A DNA stretch of 64,000 bases from Liolophura sinensis (Eukaryota > Mollusca > Polyplacophora > Chitonida > Chitonidae), in contig NC_088304.1 in NCBI RefSeq assembly GCF_032854445.1, positions 15,539,850 through 15,603,849 on the forward strand, written 5' to 3'. The notes under the pieces were generated by a model. The model saw only the letters and a program-made list of their open reading frames with translations. It was not told where the DNA came from and made no database searches. Positions within the stretch are counted from its first letter, which is position 1; each line of letters begins with the position of its first letter. The translations under genes were made by a program, and so were the position numbers. Shown in pieces: positions 23,281-34,990 of this stretch.

Positions 23281-23459
23281 CGAAAAAGCTGTACCAGGCC
23301 AGCGTGTGATTGTCTTCTCTGTCTTAGTGGCCTTGTTTTATTTTCTTTTAGTGCACATGACAATATGGCAAACAATGTTAAGATGTGAAAAAAATGTTTG
23401 TTAAGATATATTTCCTACGCAATATAATCTTGGCTGTATAAAATAATGTAGAATACTGA

Positions 23460-26400
23460 AGCATGAAGAAACCAGAGTAGCGACAACAGTGTGATAGTTG
23501 GCTAAAGGTCTCACGTAACCGGTGAAATACGGCTACAGCATAGAGAGTAAAACCAGAGCAGCGACGACAGTGTGATAGTTGGCTAAAGGTCTCACGTAAC
23601 CGGTGAAATACGGCTACAGCATAGAGAGTCAAACCAGAGCAGCGACGACAGTGTGATGGTTGGCTAAAGGTCTCACGTAACCGGTGAAATACGGCTACAG
23701 CATAGAGAGTCAAACCAGAGCAGCGACGACAGTGTGATAGTTGGCAAAAGGTCTCACGTAATCGGTGAAATACAGCTACAGCATAGACAGTAAAACCAGA
23801 GCAGCGACGACAGTGTGATAGTTGGCAAAAGGTCTCACGTAACCGGTGAAATACAGCTACAGCATAGAGAGTAAAACCAGAGCAGCGACGACAGTGTGAT
23901 AGTTGACAAAAGGTCTCATGTAATCGGTGAAATACAGCTACAGCATAGACAGTAAAACCAGAGTAGCGACGACAGTGTGATAGTTGGCTAAAGGTCTCAC
24001 GTAACCGGTGAAATACAGCTACAGCATAGACAGTAAAACCAGAGCAGCGACGACAGTGTGATAGTTGGCTAAAAGTCTCATGTAATCGGTGAAATACAGC
24101 TACAGCATAGACAGTAAAACCAGAGCAGCGACGACAGTGTGATAGTTGGCAAAAGGTCTCACGTAATCGGTGAAATACGGCTACAGCATAGGGAGTAAAA
24201 CCAGAGCAGCGACGACAGTGTGATAGTTGACAAAAGGTCTCATGTAATCGGTGAAATACAGCTACAGTATAGACAGTAAAACCAGAGCAGCGACGACAGT
24301 GTGATAGTTGGCAAAAGGTCTCACGTAATCGGTGAAATACAGCTACAGCATAGAGAGTAAAACCAGAGCAGCGACGACAGTGTGATAGTTGACAAAAGGT
24401 CTCATGTAATCGGTGAAATACAGCTACAGCATAGACAGTAAAAGCAGAGCAGCGACGACAGTGTGATAGTTGGCAAAACGTCTCGCGTAACCAGTGAAAT
24501 ACAGCTACATTATGCAGAGTTAAAGCAGAGCAGCGACGACAGTGTGATAGTTGGCAAAAGGTTTTACGTAATCGGTGAAATACAGCTACAGCATGGAGAG
24601 TAAAACCAGAGCAGCGACGACAGTGTGATAGTTGACAAAATGTCTCACGTAATCGGTGAAATACGGCTACAACATAGGGAGTAAAACCAGAGCAGCGACG
24701 ACAGTGTGATAGTTGGCAAAAGGTCTCACATAATCGGTGAAATACAGCTACAGCATAGACAGTAAAGTCAGAGCAGCGATCACAGTGTGATAGTTGGCAA
24801 AACGTTTTAAGTAACCGGTGAAATACAGCTACAGCATGGAGAGTAAAACCAGAGCAGCGACGACAGTGTGATAGTTGGCAAAAGGCCTCATGTAATCGGT
24901 GGAATACGGCTACAGCATAGGGAGTAAAACCAGAGCAGCGACGACAGTGTCATAGTTGGCAAAAGGTTTTACGTAATCGGTGAAATACAGCTACGGCATA
25001 GACAGTAAAATCAGAGCAGCGACGACAGTGTGATAGTTGGCTAAAGGCCTCACGTAATCGGTGAAATACGGCTACAGCATAGAGAGTAAAACCAGAGCAG
25101 CGACGACAGTGTCTTACTTGGCAAATTGTTTTACGTAACCTGTGAAATACAGCTACATCATGCAGAGTAAAACCAGAGCAGCGACGACAGTGTGATTGTA
25201 GGCAAAAGGTCTCATGTAATCGGTGAAATACAGCTACAGCATGGAGAGTAAAACCAGAGCAGCGACGACAGTGTCATAGTTGACAAAAGGTTTTACGTAA
25301 TCGGTGAAATACAGCTACACCATGAACAGTAAAACCAGAGCAGCGATGACAGTGTGATAGTTGGCAAGAGGTCTCTCGTAATCGGTGAAATACGGCTACA
25401 ACATAAGGAGTAAAATCATAGCAGCGACGACAGTGTGATAGTTGGCAAAAGGTCTCACGTAACCGGTGAAATACAGCTACAGCATAGAGAGTAAAACCAG
25501 AGCAGCGACGACAGTGAGATAGTTGGCCAAAGATCTCACGTAATGGGTGAAATAAAGCTACAGCATGGAGAGTAGAACCAGAGCAGCGACGACGGTGTCA
25601 TAGTTGACAAAAGGTTTTACGTAACCGTTGAAATACAGCTACAGCATCGAGAGTAAAACCAGAGCAGCGACAACAGTGTGATAGTTGGCAAAAGGTCTCA
25701 CGTAATAGGTGAAATACATCTACAACATAGGGAGTAAAACCAGAGCAGCGACGACAACGTGATAGTTGGCAAAAGGTTTTACGTAATCGGTGAAATACAG
25801 CTACAGCATAGGGAGTAAAATCAAAGGAGCGATGACAGTGTGATAGTTAGCAAAAGGTTTTAAGTAACCGGTGAAATACAGCTACAGCATGGAGAGTAAA
25901 ACCAGAGAGGCGACGACAGTGTGATAGTTGGCAAAAGGTTTTAAGTAACCGGTGAAATACAGCTACAGCATGGAGAGTAAAACCAGAGAGGCGACGACAG
26001 TGTGATGGCAAAAGGTCTCATGTAGTCGGTGAAACACAGCTACAGCATAGACAGTAAAACCAGAGCAGCGACGACAGTGTGATAGTTCGCAAAAGGCGTC
26101 ATGCAATCGGTGAAATACGGCTACAACATAGGGAGTAAAAGCAGAGCAGCGATGACAGTGTCAAGGTTGGTAAAAGGTCTCAAGTAATCCATGAAACACA
26201 GCTACAGCATAGACAGTAAAACCAGAGCAGCGACGACAGTGTGATTGTTGGCAAAAGGCCTCATGTAATCGGTGAAATACGGCTACAGCATAGGGAGTAA
26301 AACCAGAGCAGCGATGACAGTGTGATAGTTGGCAAAAGGTCTCATGTAATCGGTGAAACACAGCTACAGCATAGACAGTAAAAGCAGAGCAGCGACGACA

Positions 26401-26597
26401 GTGTGATAGTTGGCAAAAGGTCTCACGTAATGGGTGAAATAAAGTTACAGCATAGAGAGTAAAAGCAGAGCAGCGACGACAGTGTGATAGTTGGCAAAAG
26501 GTCTCATGTAACCGGTGACATACGGCTACACTATAGCGAGTAAAAGCAGAGCCGCGACGACAGTGTGATAGTTGGTAAAAGGTCTTACGTAACCGGT
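23460..26597. repeat. Large satellite array, 81-bp unit, about 38 copies
   Basis: The unit is aaaccagagcagcgacgaca, gtgtgatagttggcaaaagg, tctcacgtaatcggtgaaat, acagctacagcatagacagt, a. The period of 81 is confirmed by successive starts at 23550 and 23631. Copies differ at about a dozen recurring positions (catagacagt/catagggagt/catagagagt, tctcacg/tctcatg/ttttacg, aatcgg/aaccgg, ttggc/ttgac). Because 81 is 27 codons, a minus-strand frame is open in places (23378-23713 and 26161-26718) and encodes a 27-residue repeat of the type LYAVAVFHRLRETF-QLSHCRRCSGF. No function is claimed for it. The same unit occurs singly inside dispersed elements elsewhere in the window. Confidence 0.97.
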
Positions 26598-26730
26598 GAA
26601 ACCTGGGTCCGTATTTATCAAACGCCTTAAGATTTAAGACAAAAACTTCATACTCAGCTACAGTTAGAATGTTTTGCTCTAGGAAGTTTAAAAGATGTAC
26701 AATCATTCTTTGCTGCAAAACAATCTGCCA
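26598..26730. mobile_element. Possible MITE half at the end of the satellite
   Basis: The sequence ctgggtccgtatttatcaaa followed by cgccttaagatttaaga resembles the ends of a MITE type widespread in molluscs. No matching opposite end was found, so the extent is uncertain. Confidence 0.3.
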
Positions 26731-26744
26731 GTCACAATTTGAGT

Positions 26745-26835
26745 TTTTTCTCTCATGAGTTTGGCTTCTAATTTAACCTATGTATGGGTTTTATTCTCAC
26801 TGCTCATGTAAATGCTTACATAATAGCAACTTATT
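26745..26835 (+). repeat. 3' flank of the dispersed element, next to the satellite
   Basis: The segment tgggttttattctcactgct, catgtaaatgcttacataat, agcaactta matches the part that follows the single 81-bp unit in the dispersed copies at 43580-43640 and 55780-55830. Its place just beyond the array implies that the array grew inside one element copy. Confidence 0.75.
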
Positions 26836-26957
26836 CGTCCGTAAGACTGATGACATGCACATTGTGCTGAAAGTATTCGCGCAGGTGAATGCGTTCTGGT
26901 TTTCTGTTTCAGACACAGTGTATTTACCGTAATGAATTATGACGTCTAATATAGGCT

Positions 26958-27187
26958 TACAGTGACTGTACACACTATGGTGATCTTGGTCAACAATGAC
27001 AGTATGTGACTGTAGGCACTATGGTGATCTAGGTCAACAATGACAGTACATGACTGTAGGCACTATGGTGATCTAGGTCAACAATGACAGTATGTGACTG
27101 TACGCAATATGGCGATCTAGGTCAACAATGACAGTATGTGACTGTGCGCATTTTGGTGATCTAGGTCAACAATGACAGTATGTGAAT
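26958..27187. repeat. Minisatellite, 44-bp unit, about 5 copies
   Basis: The unit is gtgactgtaggcactatggt, gatctaggtcaacaatgaca, gtat. The copies are close to each other, with single-base changes. Confidence 0.93.
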
Positions 27188-27611
27188 TACCACTGTGTTG
27201 GTAGATAATATGATCATTTATGCTGCACTGTGTGATACTATATGAGGTATTCATAAGTTACTTAGTTGGATTTTCATTTTCGGTTTATGTAAATATTTAC
27301 GCTGTGAGACTAATGCTTCTTGACTGTAGATATATGATAGTCCCGCCTTACATACTCAAAGGTGAAACCGATATCACCGGCTTGAGATGGAATTATGCGT
27401 AGGAGTACAGGGTAGACACTGTCTGTATGGACATAATGTTTGCTGTACCATTGACAGAGACAAAAGATGTGTTTTTGATTATTGACCTAATTAGATTGAC
27501 CTTCTCTAGATACTGGTAGATTCTCTGGAACGTTGGGTCAGATTCTTCTTCAGCAACTAAATTAATTGAATTCAAAGTCTACTGACAAAATAACCTGCAA
27601 GTCTTTGCCTC

Positions 27612-27964
27612 CTCCTTACAGCACATGTGCCACTCTCTTTGCTCGCTCTACATCACTGCCTTCAATAGACAATCTTGACCTGTGAAGCCTGAGTGATGCA
27701 GACTTAGCCTCAACAGTGGTATCCTCTAACGGAACTATTTAATCAGCATTTATTAATAAAACTGTTTCAGGTGATGGTTACAAACATGTTTTCCACAAGA
27801 TAATGCTGGTGTATGAAGTATAATTAAATAAAGGTTGAGAAAGAGTATTTGTGTTTCCTGGCATCTCTTCCTACCTCGTCACCTTGAGCCCAGTGACCTC
27901 GACGTTGTTCAAGATTTCTGTACAACATTTGCTAGTGGTGGCAGCGATGTAAAGAGAATGTAGA
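27612..27964 (+). mobile_element. LTR of a retrotransposon with primer-binding-site-like end
   Basis: It matches 55912-56240 over its length: gtgcc(a/g)ctctct, an aactattt.tcagcatt block, an AATAAA poly(A) signal, the hexamer-rich centre, and the end cttgacgttgttcaagat. Right after the end is TGGTGGCAGCGAT (27936-27948), which begins with TGG as expected of a primer-binding site pairing with the CCA end of a tRNA. The following bases (gtaaagagaatgtaga) also match the second copy, so a little internal sequence is retained. No gag or pol was found, so these are solo or truncated remains. Exact LTR borders are uncertain. Confidence 0.65.
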
Positions 27965-28321
27965 GTGAGTGAGTGCTTGGGGTTTAACGTCGTACTCAAC
28001 AATTTTTCAGTCATATGACGACGAAGGAATCATTAGGGTGCATGTACGTGTAATGTGCCTCCTTGATGCAGGACGGATTTCCACCGCTCTTTTATTTAGT
28101 GCTGCTTCACTGAGACGACTTACCGAAGGCAAGTAAGCCGCCCCGCCCATTATACTGATACGGGTCAACCAGTCGTTGCACTATCCCCTTCATGCTGAAC
28201 GCCAAACGAGGAAGTTACAACTTCCTCCTTTAAAGTCTTAGGTGTGACTCGATCAAGGATTGATCCTGGATCTACCGGTCCCGAAGCGGACGCTCTACCA
28301 ACTGTGCTATCCGGGGCGGTC
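27965..28321 (-). mobile_element. SINE family 1, full length, with 13-bp target duplication
   Basis: The element is flanked by perfect 13-bp direct repeats aagagaatgtaga at 27952-27964 and 28322-28334, the signature of LINE-type target-primed insertion. On the minus strand it begins at 28321 with a tRNA-like head (A box in GGATAGCACAGTTGGTAGAG; B box near GATCCAGGATCAATC) and ends with the gagtgagtgagtgc repeat. It interrupts the post-PBS region of the LTR element, so it is younger than that element. Confidence 0.95.
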
Positions 28322-28904
28322 AAGAGAATGTAGAAAGCGACGCATCCGCTGTAAGGAGAATGAAGTATGTGGCCTACAGACAAAGACGCCTGGAAAAGCT
28401 TTTAGGTTGTTCTTATGGATTGTTACGGCTACTCAACGATTGCCATTTGGAACCGGTGCGCTATAGAGCACTTGAAGTTAACCACCTGTACGCCATTATC
28501 CCATGGACACGAAGCCGGGACTGTACAGTAGTACCCTTAACATCCAGACAAACCTTGGGGCTCCTCTTATGGCTATGTCTAGAGAAAATTTTTCTCCGGC
28601 AGCCGATCGTTTGACACCGCGCAGAGAGAAAGTCGTTAAAATAAACGTTTGGTCATCTTGGCATATTGCTGTCATCAATATGTTTATCTTTAAAATGACC
28701 ACTAATTTTAAAATATTTAGAATTGCAAGAGTGTCATCGTAACAGAAAAAAAATGTGATTACACAAATGCATTAAAAGGTGTATTGTACATTTTCAATTG
28801 GTGGTCTTCGGTTTAAGATCGATCCACCCTTTTCTAATTTTTCCACAAGAGACAGTTTGACAACAGTTTATCTTGAATCATTAAGTAAATACTGCGACAC
28901 GGGA

Positions 28905-29180
28905 TTCAATCATTAGCGATTCTCTTGTCTTTCAGGCTGGGCTCGTCGTTCTTATACCAGCGGCTCTGACGCACTCGACGCTGCTCTATATAACCTAATC
29001 AACCCTTTGAGTAATGTCCTGGTCACCCAGAAAGCCCACTGACACAATTTCTAGATACCTACGTTATGTATATATGGTGACCCAGTCAGTCAGCTCAGGT
29101 CGATACAGCCTGAATAAAACCATCCATACTTTTTTATTTTCTGACGTCATGGATGCGCATGCCATGGATTCGTTTCAAAA
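28905..29180 (+). promoter_or_regulatory. TATA-module, copy 1
   Basis: Contains gacgcactcgacgctgctct, then CTATATAA at about 28983, then cctaatcaaccctttgagta, a caccc.gaa block, acctacgttatgtat, and AATAAA about 130 bp downstream, followed by tgacgtcatgg. Five diverged copies share this order. The order TATA then AATAAA suits either an LTR (U3-R) or a short non-coding transcription unit; transcription direction (plus) is inferred only from these two signals. Confidence 0.5.
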
Positions 29181-29769
29181 CTAATCGAAACAAACTTTGA
29201 CGTGAGCGCTCATAAATGGCTCAAATTCCCGATAGTCTCAAGACGAAGTCCCAGTAAGGTTAAAACCGATGACTGCTTGAGCCAAAGATATTCTTTATCT
29301 CGGGAATTCCTATCTTTGTCGTGCCACTAAAACGGATCGAAGCGATTCTAGCAAAAACAATCGTTAATCGTTTATATAACAATGTTCCTCTATTCTCCCT
29401 ATATGCGCCTAGCAAATATAATCTAGTTTTCGACCACATCGGTTCTTAACAAATTTTACTCGTCGGTGAAATTTTGCACTCAGCGGACAACAGTTAGATA
29501 TTACATTCGACTTTTATAAGATCAACCTGTTCTTGTTAACTAATGGAAGGAAATTTTTTTTGGCTCATAAAAGATATTAAAAAGCTTATCTTTGTGCCTG
29601 TGTGGAAAAAAACAAGCTGTTTTCACGCAGTGCATTTGTAGACCATTAAGAGAAACAATTTGTCACGTTTAGCTGATTTAAGAATCGATGCGAACAGTTG
29701 TGTTAGTTTAGAGATTTAGATCTCTGACAGAGTCTTAAATCACTGAGAGATGACTCCGGCACAGAACTG

Positions 29770-30035
29770 AATCATTAGCGCTTACCTCGTTTTTCAATCT
29801 GAGCTCACGGTTCCAATACTCTGACGTACTCGACACTTCTGTATATAAACTAATCAACCATGTGAGTAATGTCCAGGGCGCTAGGCACCCAGAGGGCCCA
29901 TTGACACAGTTTCTAGATACCTACGTTATGTATGGTGACCCAGTCAGCCAGCGCAGGTCGATAGAGCTTGAATGAAACTTTGCGTACTCTTTTGATTTTA
30001 TGACGTCATGGTCTCGGACGCCAGGGATTTGCTTC
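29770..30035 (+). promoter_or_regulatory. TATA-module, copy 2
   Basis: TATA-like ctgtatataaac at about 29840, then atcaaccatgtgagtaatgt, ggcacccag, ctacgttatgtatggtgacc, but gaatgaaa in place of the AATAAA signal. The palindrome TGACGTCA at 30001 is kept. Confidence 0.5.
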
Positions 30036-30258
30036 AAACTTAATTAAACCCACTTCGCCGGGTGCGCACAAAATAGCTCAAGATCCCAATAGTTCTAAGG
30101 CGAAGCCCCAGACAGTTTGAAACCGACGATTGCTGAAGCCGATGATGAGCAATCTATGACACACTGGTCTTCTGTTCACAGAAAATGTGTGCAGCAAATA
30201 TAAATTAGGGTTGACATTTGATCACATCCGCTGTTACCTTCTTCTAAAATCCGTTACC

Positions 30259-30308
30259 TACGCCGTCGTATAAGTGAAATATTTTTGAGTACGGCGTAAA
30301 ACACGAAT
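30259..30308 (+). mobile_element. SINE family 2 tail fragment
   Basis: The segment cgccgtcgtataagtgaaat, atttttgagtacggcgtaaa, acac matches the 3' end of SINE family 2 in plus orientation. It is joined directly to a family 1 SINE. Confidence 0.85.
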
Positions 30309-30548
30309 GACATAGTCATATGACGACGACGGAATCCTTAGAGTGCATGTAAAGTGCCTCCTAGTTGCAGGATAGATTTCCACCACTCCTTTATCTAGTG
30401 CTGCGTCACTGAGGCGACTTACCGAACACAAATAATTATACTGGTACGGGTTGCACTATCCCCTTAGGTCTTAGGTGTGACTCGACCCAGGATTGACCCT
30501 GGATCTACCGCTCCCGACGCTCTACCAACTGTGCTATCGGGGCCGGTC
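30309..30548 (-). mobile_element. SINE family 1, tail end truncated
   Basis: The minus-strand head near 30547 is complete (gatagcacagttggtagagc). The gagtgagtg tail is replaced by the family 2 fragment at 30308. Internal deletions shorten it to about 240 bp. Confidence 0.9.
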
Positions 30549-30912
30549 ATGAGTGAGTGAGTGAGTGCTTGGGGTTTAACGTCGTACTCAACAATTTTTC
30601 AGTCATATGACGACGAAGGAATCATTAGGGTGCATGCACGTGTAATGTGCCTCCTTGTTGCAGGACGGATTTCCACCGCTCTTTTATTTAGTGCTGCATC
30701 ACTGAGACGACTTACCGAAGGCAAGTAAGCCGCCCCGCCCGAGCCATTATACTGATACGGGTCAACCAGTCGTTGCACTATCCCCTTCATGCTGAACGCC
30801 AAGCGAGGAAATTACAACTTCCTCTTTTAAAGTCTTAGGTGTGACTCGACCAAGGATTGATCCTGGATCTACCGAAGCGGACGCTCTACCAACTGTGCTA
30901 TCCGGGCCGGTC
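30549..30912 (-). mobile_element. SINE family 1, full length, tandem to the previous copy
   Basis: Nearly identical to 27965-28321. The left side ggtcatgagtgag and right side ggtcatgaagaa show that it abuts the previous SINE; atga may be part of a short target duplication. Minus-strand A and B boxes are present. It is likely one of the younger copies in the window. Confidence 0.93.
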
Positions 30913-31719
30913 ATGAAGAAGCTATGTTAGATATATATTGTTGAATGAAGTGCAGTGACATCGTGGTGTGGTGTACTAAAGCATTGGTAATTCTACAGGT
31001 GTACGTCATTAAAGTGTCTCTTTTTTACATATGAGGAAGTAGTATACCTAATGAAATATGAACTGCGTAGTTTCAGGACTATAATGATATCTCAGTGTTA
31101 TTTTGAGCTTGCTGCGATTGGTAAACAATTTCTCTTGAGTAAATTGGGCGCCCAGTCGATCGTGTTCTCAGATTGGTGATGGAAAATGTGTGTACAGTGA
31201 TGTACAAACCTTGTTTGTGTGCGGAAGTTTGGTACTGGGATGCCATCGTTCTCACGTTCTAATCTTATTTCAGAAGCACAATACACACGTGTTTACGCAG
31301 GCGGAGTCAGTGTTTAAGGAAAGTGTTGTGAGAGATAAGTATTAGGCTGATGTCTATTGATAATTCGACACTAATCTCTTTGACTGATTTGACAACACTT
31401 CACATATTGCTCCATTAAAACTTTTTGTCTCCTTACTTGTCAACGCAGGATATAATTAGACAGTTTACATCACTCAGAGTGTGGCTGGAGGGTGAAGAGT
31501 TAAGTGCTTGTATATCGTAGAGTATTCACATCTGTGTGGTCCAATTGCTTGAACGGCTATTGCATCTCAGCAAAGTGAGTCCAGGGATCACGTTTACCTA
31601 GGAAGGGCCACACAGGTTGCTGTTGAAATGCTTCGACATCCAATAGACCCCAATTACCATATATTATGGTAAGACGGAATTTTAACAAAAAATGTGAAAG
31701 ATTGAAAATTTTAGGGAAC

Positions 31720-33950
31720 ATTTTTGTATACTAGTCTTTAATGGCCAATATAAATGTAAATTTCAACCAGTGATAATTGTAAAACATTTAAATGATTCTC
31801 TATGTAGGTAAAAGAGGCCGTTTTAGATGGATTTCAGCTGCATGTAATATGTTGTGTGGCATTACTACATTTTGCCTTCCTTTTTGGCGACGTGGTGTTA
31901 AACTATTCTAAATATTGTCCAGAACGAACAATTTTATGGGAAATAGGTATTTATGTAACTTTTTTTCTAATAGCTCCTTAGGGAACTGACTTTTTTTTAT
32001 CTCGTCTCTTACGAGTGATATGCGAAAGACGGACGTGACGATTAAATTTGTTGTTGTTGTTGTTCGTGGTGTTAGTGACGGTAATATTTTCCTTCTTGAG
32101 CACAAGGTGTATTTTTGAAATGCGCATGCGTCGCAGCTTGTGACCGGGCGTGAGTCATTTTTTTGTTGTATTCGCCAGGGCAGCTCGAGTAACAACGGCC
32201 TACTCACGCTTATAATATGCCATTATCAGCTGTTTTCTTTTTGACAATGATTTTGTTTTTCTCATGGATATAAGGCAATGAAGCAAAGAGTGAAAATTGA
32301 ATCCAACATCATCTTTTCGTGTATGTTGAAAATTTTTTGTGTAAACGTTTGTTTGGACTGGGTTAAATCCAGAACGAACGAAAAGTGGCAAAAATGTAAG
32401 GGGAAGACATCTTTTTTTGGAGAAAGTGTGTTAGAATTAATACTGTGTGGTAAAGTAATATGTCCATTTACACAGTGTGACTTGATAATATGTTTTCTTG
32501 CGTCTTTCCAACATCTTTGAAAACTGTTGCCTGCTTCTCTTTGCGTGCTGCCGTCCTGCACTCAATTTCTTTTAGTAAGTCGCCTATGTTCAGCTATCAG
32601 CAAAATGTAGTTAGAATACCTTTCCTAGTTCATAATGTTATACCCCGTATGCCTGGTTTTAACACCAAGACCTCATTGCACAGGTGACGTCATATTTATT
32701 AAAAACAAGTGGCAGAGTAACTAGTTTTACAATATCCACATGAACCCACGGTTCGAAGAAACAAGCGGTTAGAACAAACACCACGCAGTAATTACCGTCT
32801 CAGCGAACAGACTGCATTATTGATTTTAGAATTTCCTTTATTTCATTCCAAAACTATACTGCCGTGAGATCCAATATACTACAAGAGATGAAATGAAATG
32901 CATTTATGAAGGTTATATTGATCTAAAGCATAAGAATAATGTAAAATATGGCAATGGCTGGTGTCTCCCTCTGTCTAAACATATCTTTAATAATTATGAC
33001 GTCACCCGAATCACTGAGTTCTTGGTCGAAACTGAGTTTATTCAGTGTAACATTATGAAGTGGAAAAAGTGTTCTAACATTAGTGTCTGTTCACTAATAT
33101 GGACTTCAAACATATCCATGTGTAGAGATTGTTTTGTAACGTGTCACTAAATAAATAAAATGTGGGTAGGAGGGATAATTGATTTTACTGATAGCTGAAT
33201 ATGTAGGTGACTGGTTAAAGAAAGAGATTATAATGTACTCTCTGTACTTTCTTAGTTCTTTGGTGGTTTGTGTTAAACTTTATTGTGTGAATTGGCCTTG
33301 TGATTATCGACCTGGAGCGTGCAATTTGGTTGACGATTGGTATACGAATGTTTGTCTGTTTTGGGGCAGTGCTTATGGTGGAGTATTTCATTAAAATCCA
33401 TGAGTTAATTAGATACCATCTCTTTTCCTTTAAGCAGCGTAAATGTTTAAGCTGCCGGGGGTAATGTATCTTGTCAATTCTTATATTAATTAATGTCACT
33501 TTATGTGCAATCAGGTGAGACCGATTTCACGTTGATTGACATGGATACATTATCCCGCAGCAGATAATATTCGGCTTTTCACTGGGCAACAACGATAACG
33601 TGGGGTACAGATATATTCTCGAATCCTGCACACGACGTCAAATGTGTTTGCTGAGAAGGTTATCTTCGTTTGTTGTGTTGTGAATACATTTGTTACCTCA
33701 CTGAATCGATTGAAGCCTATAGACCGACATCGGTCTTCTGCACCTAACTGATGGTTCTTTGCTGACGCGTCACCCAATATAAGCATTATTGAGAGCATAC
33801 ATCTGCGTATCCTATCACTAAGTAACCATCTAACTACAAGTACGTGCAGGCATGGCAGGCCTTGTCTGTTACGTATGGACGTGGTACTGATTCCTGGAGT
33901 GATAAGACATTGGGTAGATACTCTAGCATGATGGGTCACATTATCTTTAG
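31720..33950. other. Spacer between long units A and B, unidentified
   Basis: AT-rich, with several short open frames on both strands (the longest, 129 codons, at 33550-33939 minus) that match nothing known. No SINE, MITE or satellite was recognised. It is not obviously shared with the B-C junction, so it may be an insertion. Confidence 0.4.
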
Positions 33951-34699
33951 GTCAGTGAGCTTTGTTGAATAGTTTCTCTGCAAAATGGCCTGGAAAAGCT
34001 GTTGGCTTGTTTTTGTGGATTCTTACATGTACTCGACGATTGCCAGGTTGGAGCTTGTCACGTTATAGAGTACTTGAAGTTAACCCAGGGGCTCCTCTTA
34101 CGCCTATGTCTAGAGAAAGCCTGAAATGTGACCGCCATCTCTGTGTTTGACACCGTGCAGATGGTTGTCGTTTAAAGTGAAAGTTTGGACATCTTGGCAC
34201 CTCGTTCTTACAAATATATTAATGTCTAAAGTGACCGCTAATGTCAAAATATTTAGAATTTTAAACTTGTCATCGTAACCAGGAGAAAGTGTGATTATAA
34301 GAATATGGTAATATGTGTGTTCAGTCGGCGGTCAATGGTTCAACGCTGATGTACCGTTCCTTATCGTAAATGTTGCCAGTGGGGACTGTACTCGTGGCTG
34401 ACGTTTTTTTAGACCTCAGGCGATTTTACAAACAGTTACGTTTCATTAACAAGGGTAAGAAAACTCTTTTCTCAACGTCTCGATAATAACGAGATACCTT
34501 GGTACCTTCAAAGTCACAGTGAAGAAAACCTAGACTTACTTTTCTCTTTACGTTTATTATGACGTTAAAGAGGGATAATATGCCGCTTTTTGTTTTCTGC
34601 ATAAAAAGCTGAATTGATTTTAGAAGGCATGCAATACTGCAAGTGTAGAATCCGCGGGGAAATCTTAATCCATCCAGTTATTACAGCTGTACGAAATTT

Positions 34700-34990
34700 T
34701 TAACATCAGCTCTTCCATCGCGTGTCACTCTGAGCTCTCCTATACTAGCGGCTGTGACGCACTCGATGCTGCTGTGCATAACCTAATCAACCCGTTGAGT
34801 AATGTCCTGAACACGTTGCACCCAGAACGCCCATTGACACAGTTTCTGGATACCTCTGCTAAGTCCCAGTCAGCCAGTCCAGGTCGACGGAGCCTGAATA
34901 AAGCTATGCATACTTTATGGCTCGCTGACGTCAGGGTCACGTACGCCAAGAATTCGAATCAAACTAAATTACACACTTCACCCTTAAAGC
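34700..34990 (+). promoter_or_regulatory. TATA-module, copy 3 (TATA decayed)
   Basis: The TATA position reads ctgtgcataacc, which is degraded. The rest of the module is recognisable (taatcaacccgttgagtaat, ccattgacacagtttctgga, cctgaataaagc). A 73-codon open frame here is not shared by the other copies. Confidence 0.45.

Larger units (their letters stand above)
27400..31700. repeat. Long repeat unit A (first of three)
   Basis: This unit shares an ordered series of blocks with 33950-37190 (unit B) and 37190-39420 (unit C). Block 1 starts with cctggaaaagct near 28389. The TATA-module block occurs twice (28905 and 29770), each followed by a block containing atagctcaa or atggctcaa. Then comes a block with cagtcgatcgtgttct (31153), and one with gaaatgcttcgacatccaat (31626). 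Divergence from B and C is high, so the duplication is old. Later insertions are an LTR, three family 1 SINEs and a SINE family 2 tail. No conserved reading frame was found across the copies. Confidence 0.75.

Noticed and set aside
23460-26597. CRISPR array
   Set aside because: Units are contiguous 81-bp repeats with no unique spacers, and the context is eukaryotic.
26161-26718. 185-codon minus-strand open frame as a gene
   Set aside because: It is the 81-bp satellite read in a frame that stays open because 81 is divisible by three; it runs into a MITE-like border.
28220-28321. True tRNA gene
   Set aside because: The A and B boxes belong to the head of a SINE that is repeated with the same flanks elsewhere and has target duplications.
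28360-28614. 84-codon frame in long unit A
   Set aside because: The homologous positions in units B and C are interrupted by stops and frameshifts, so coding is not conserved.
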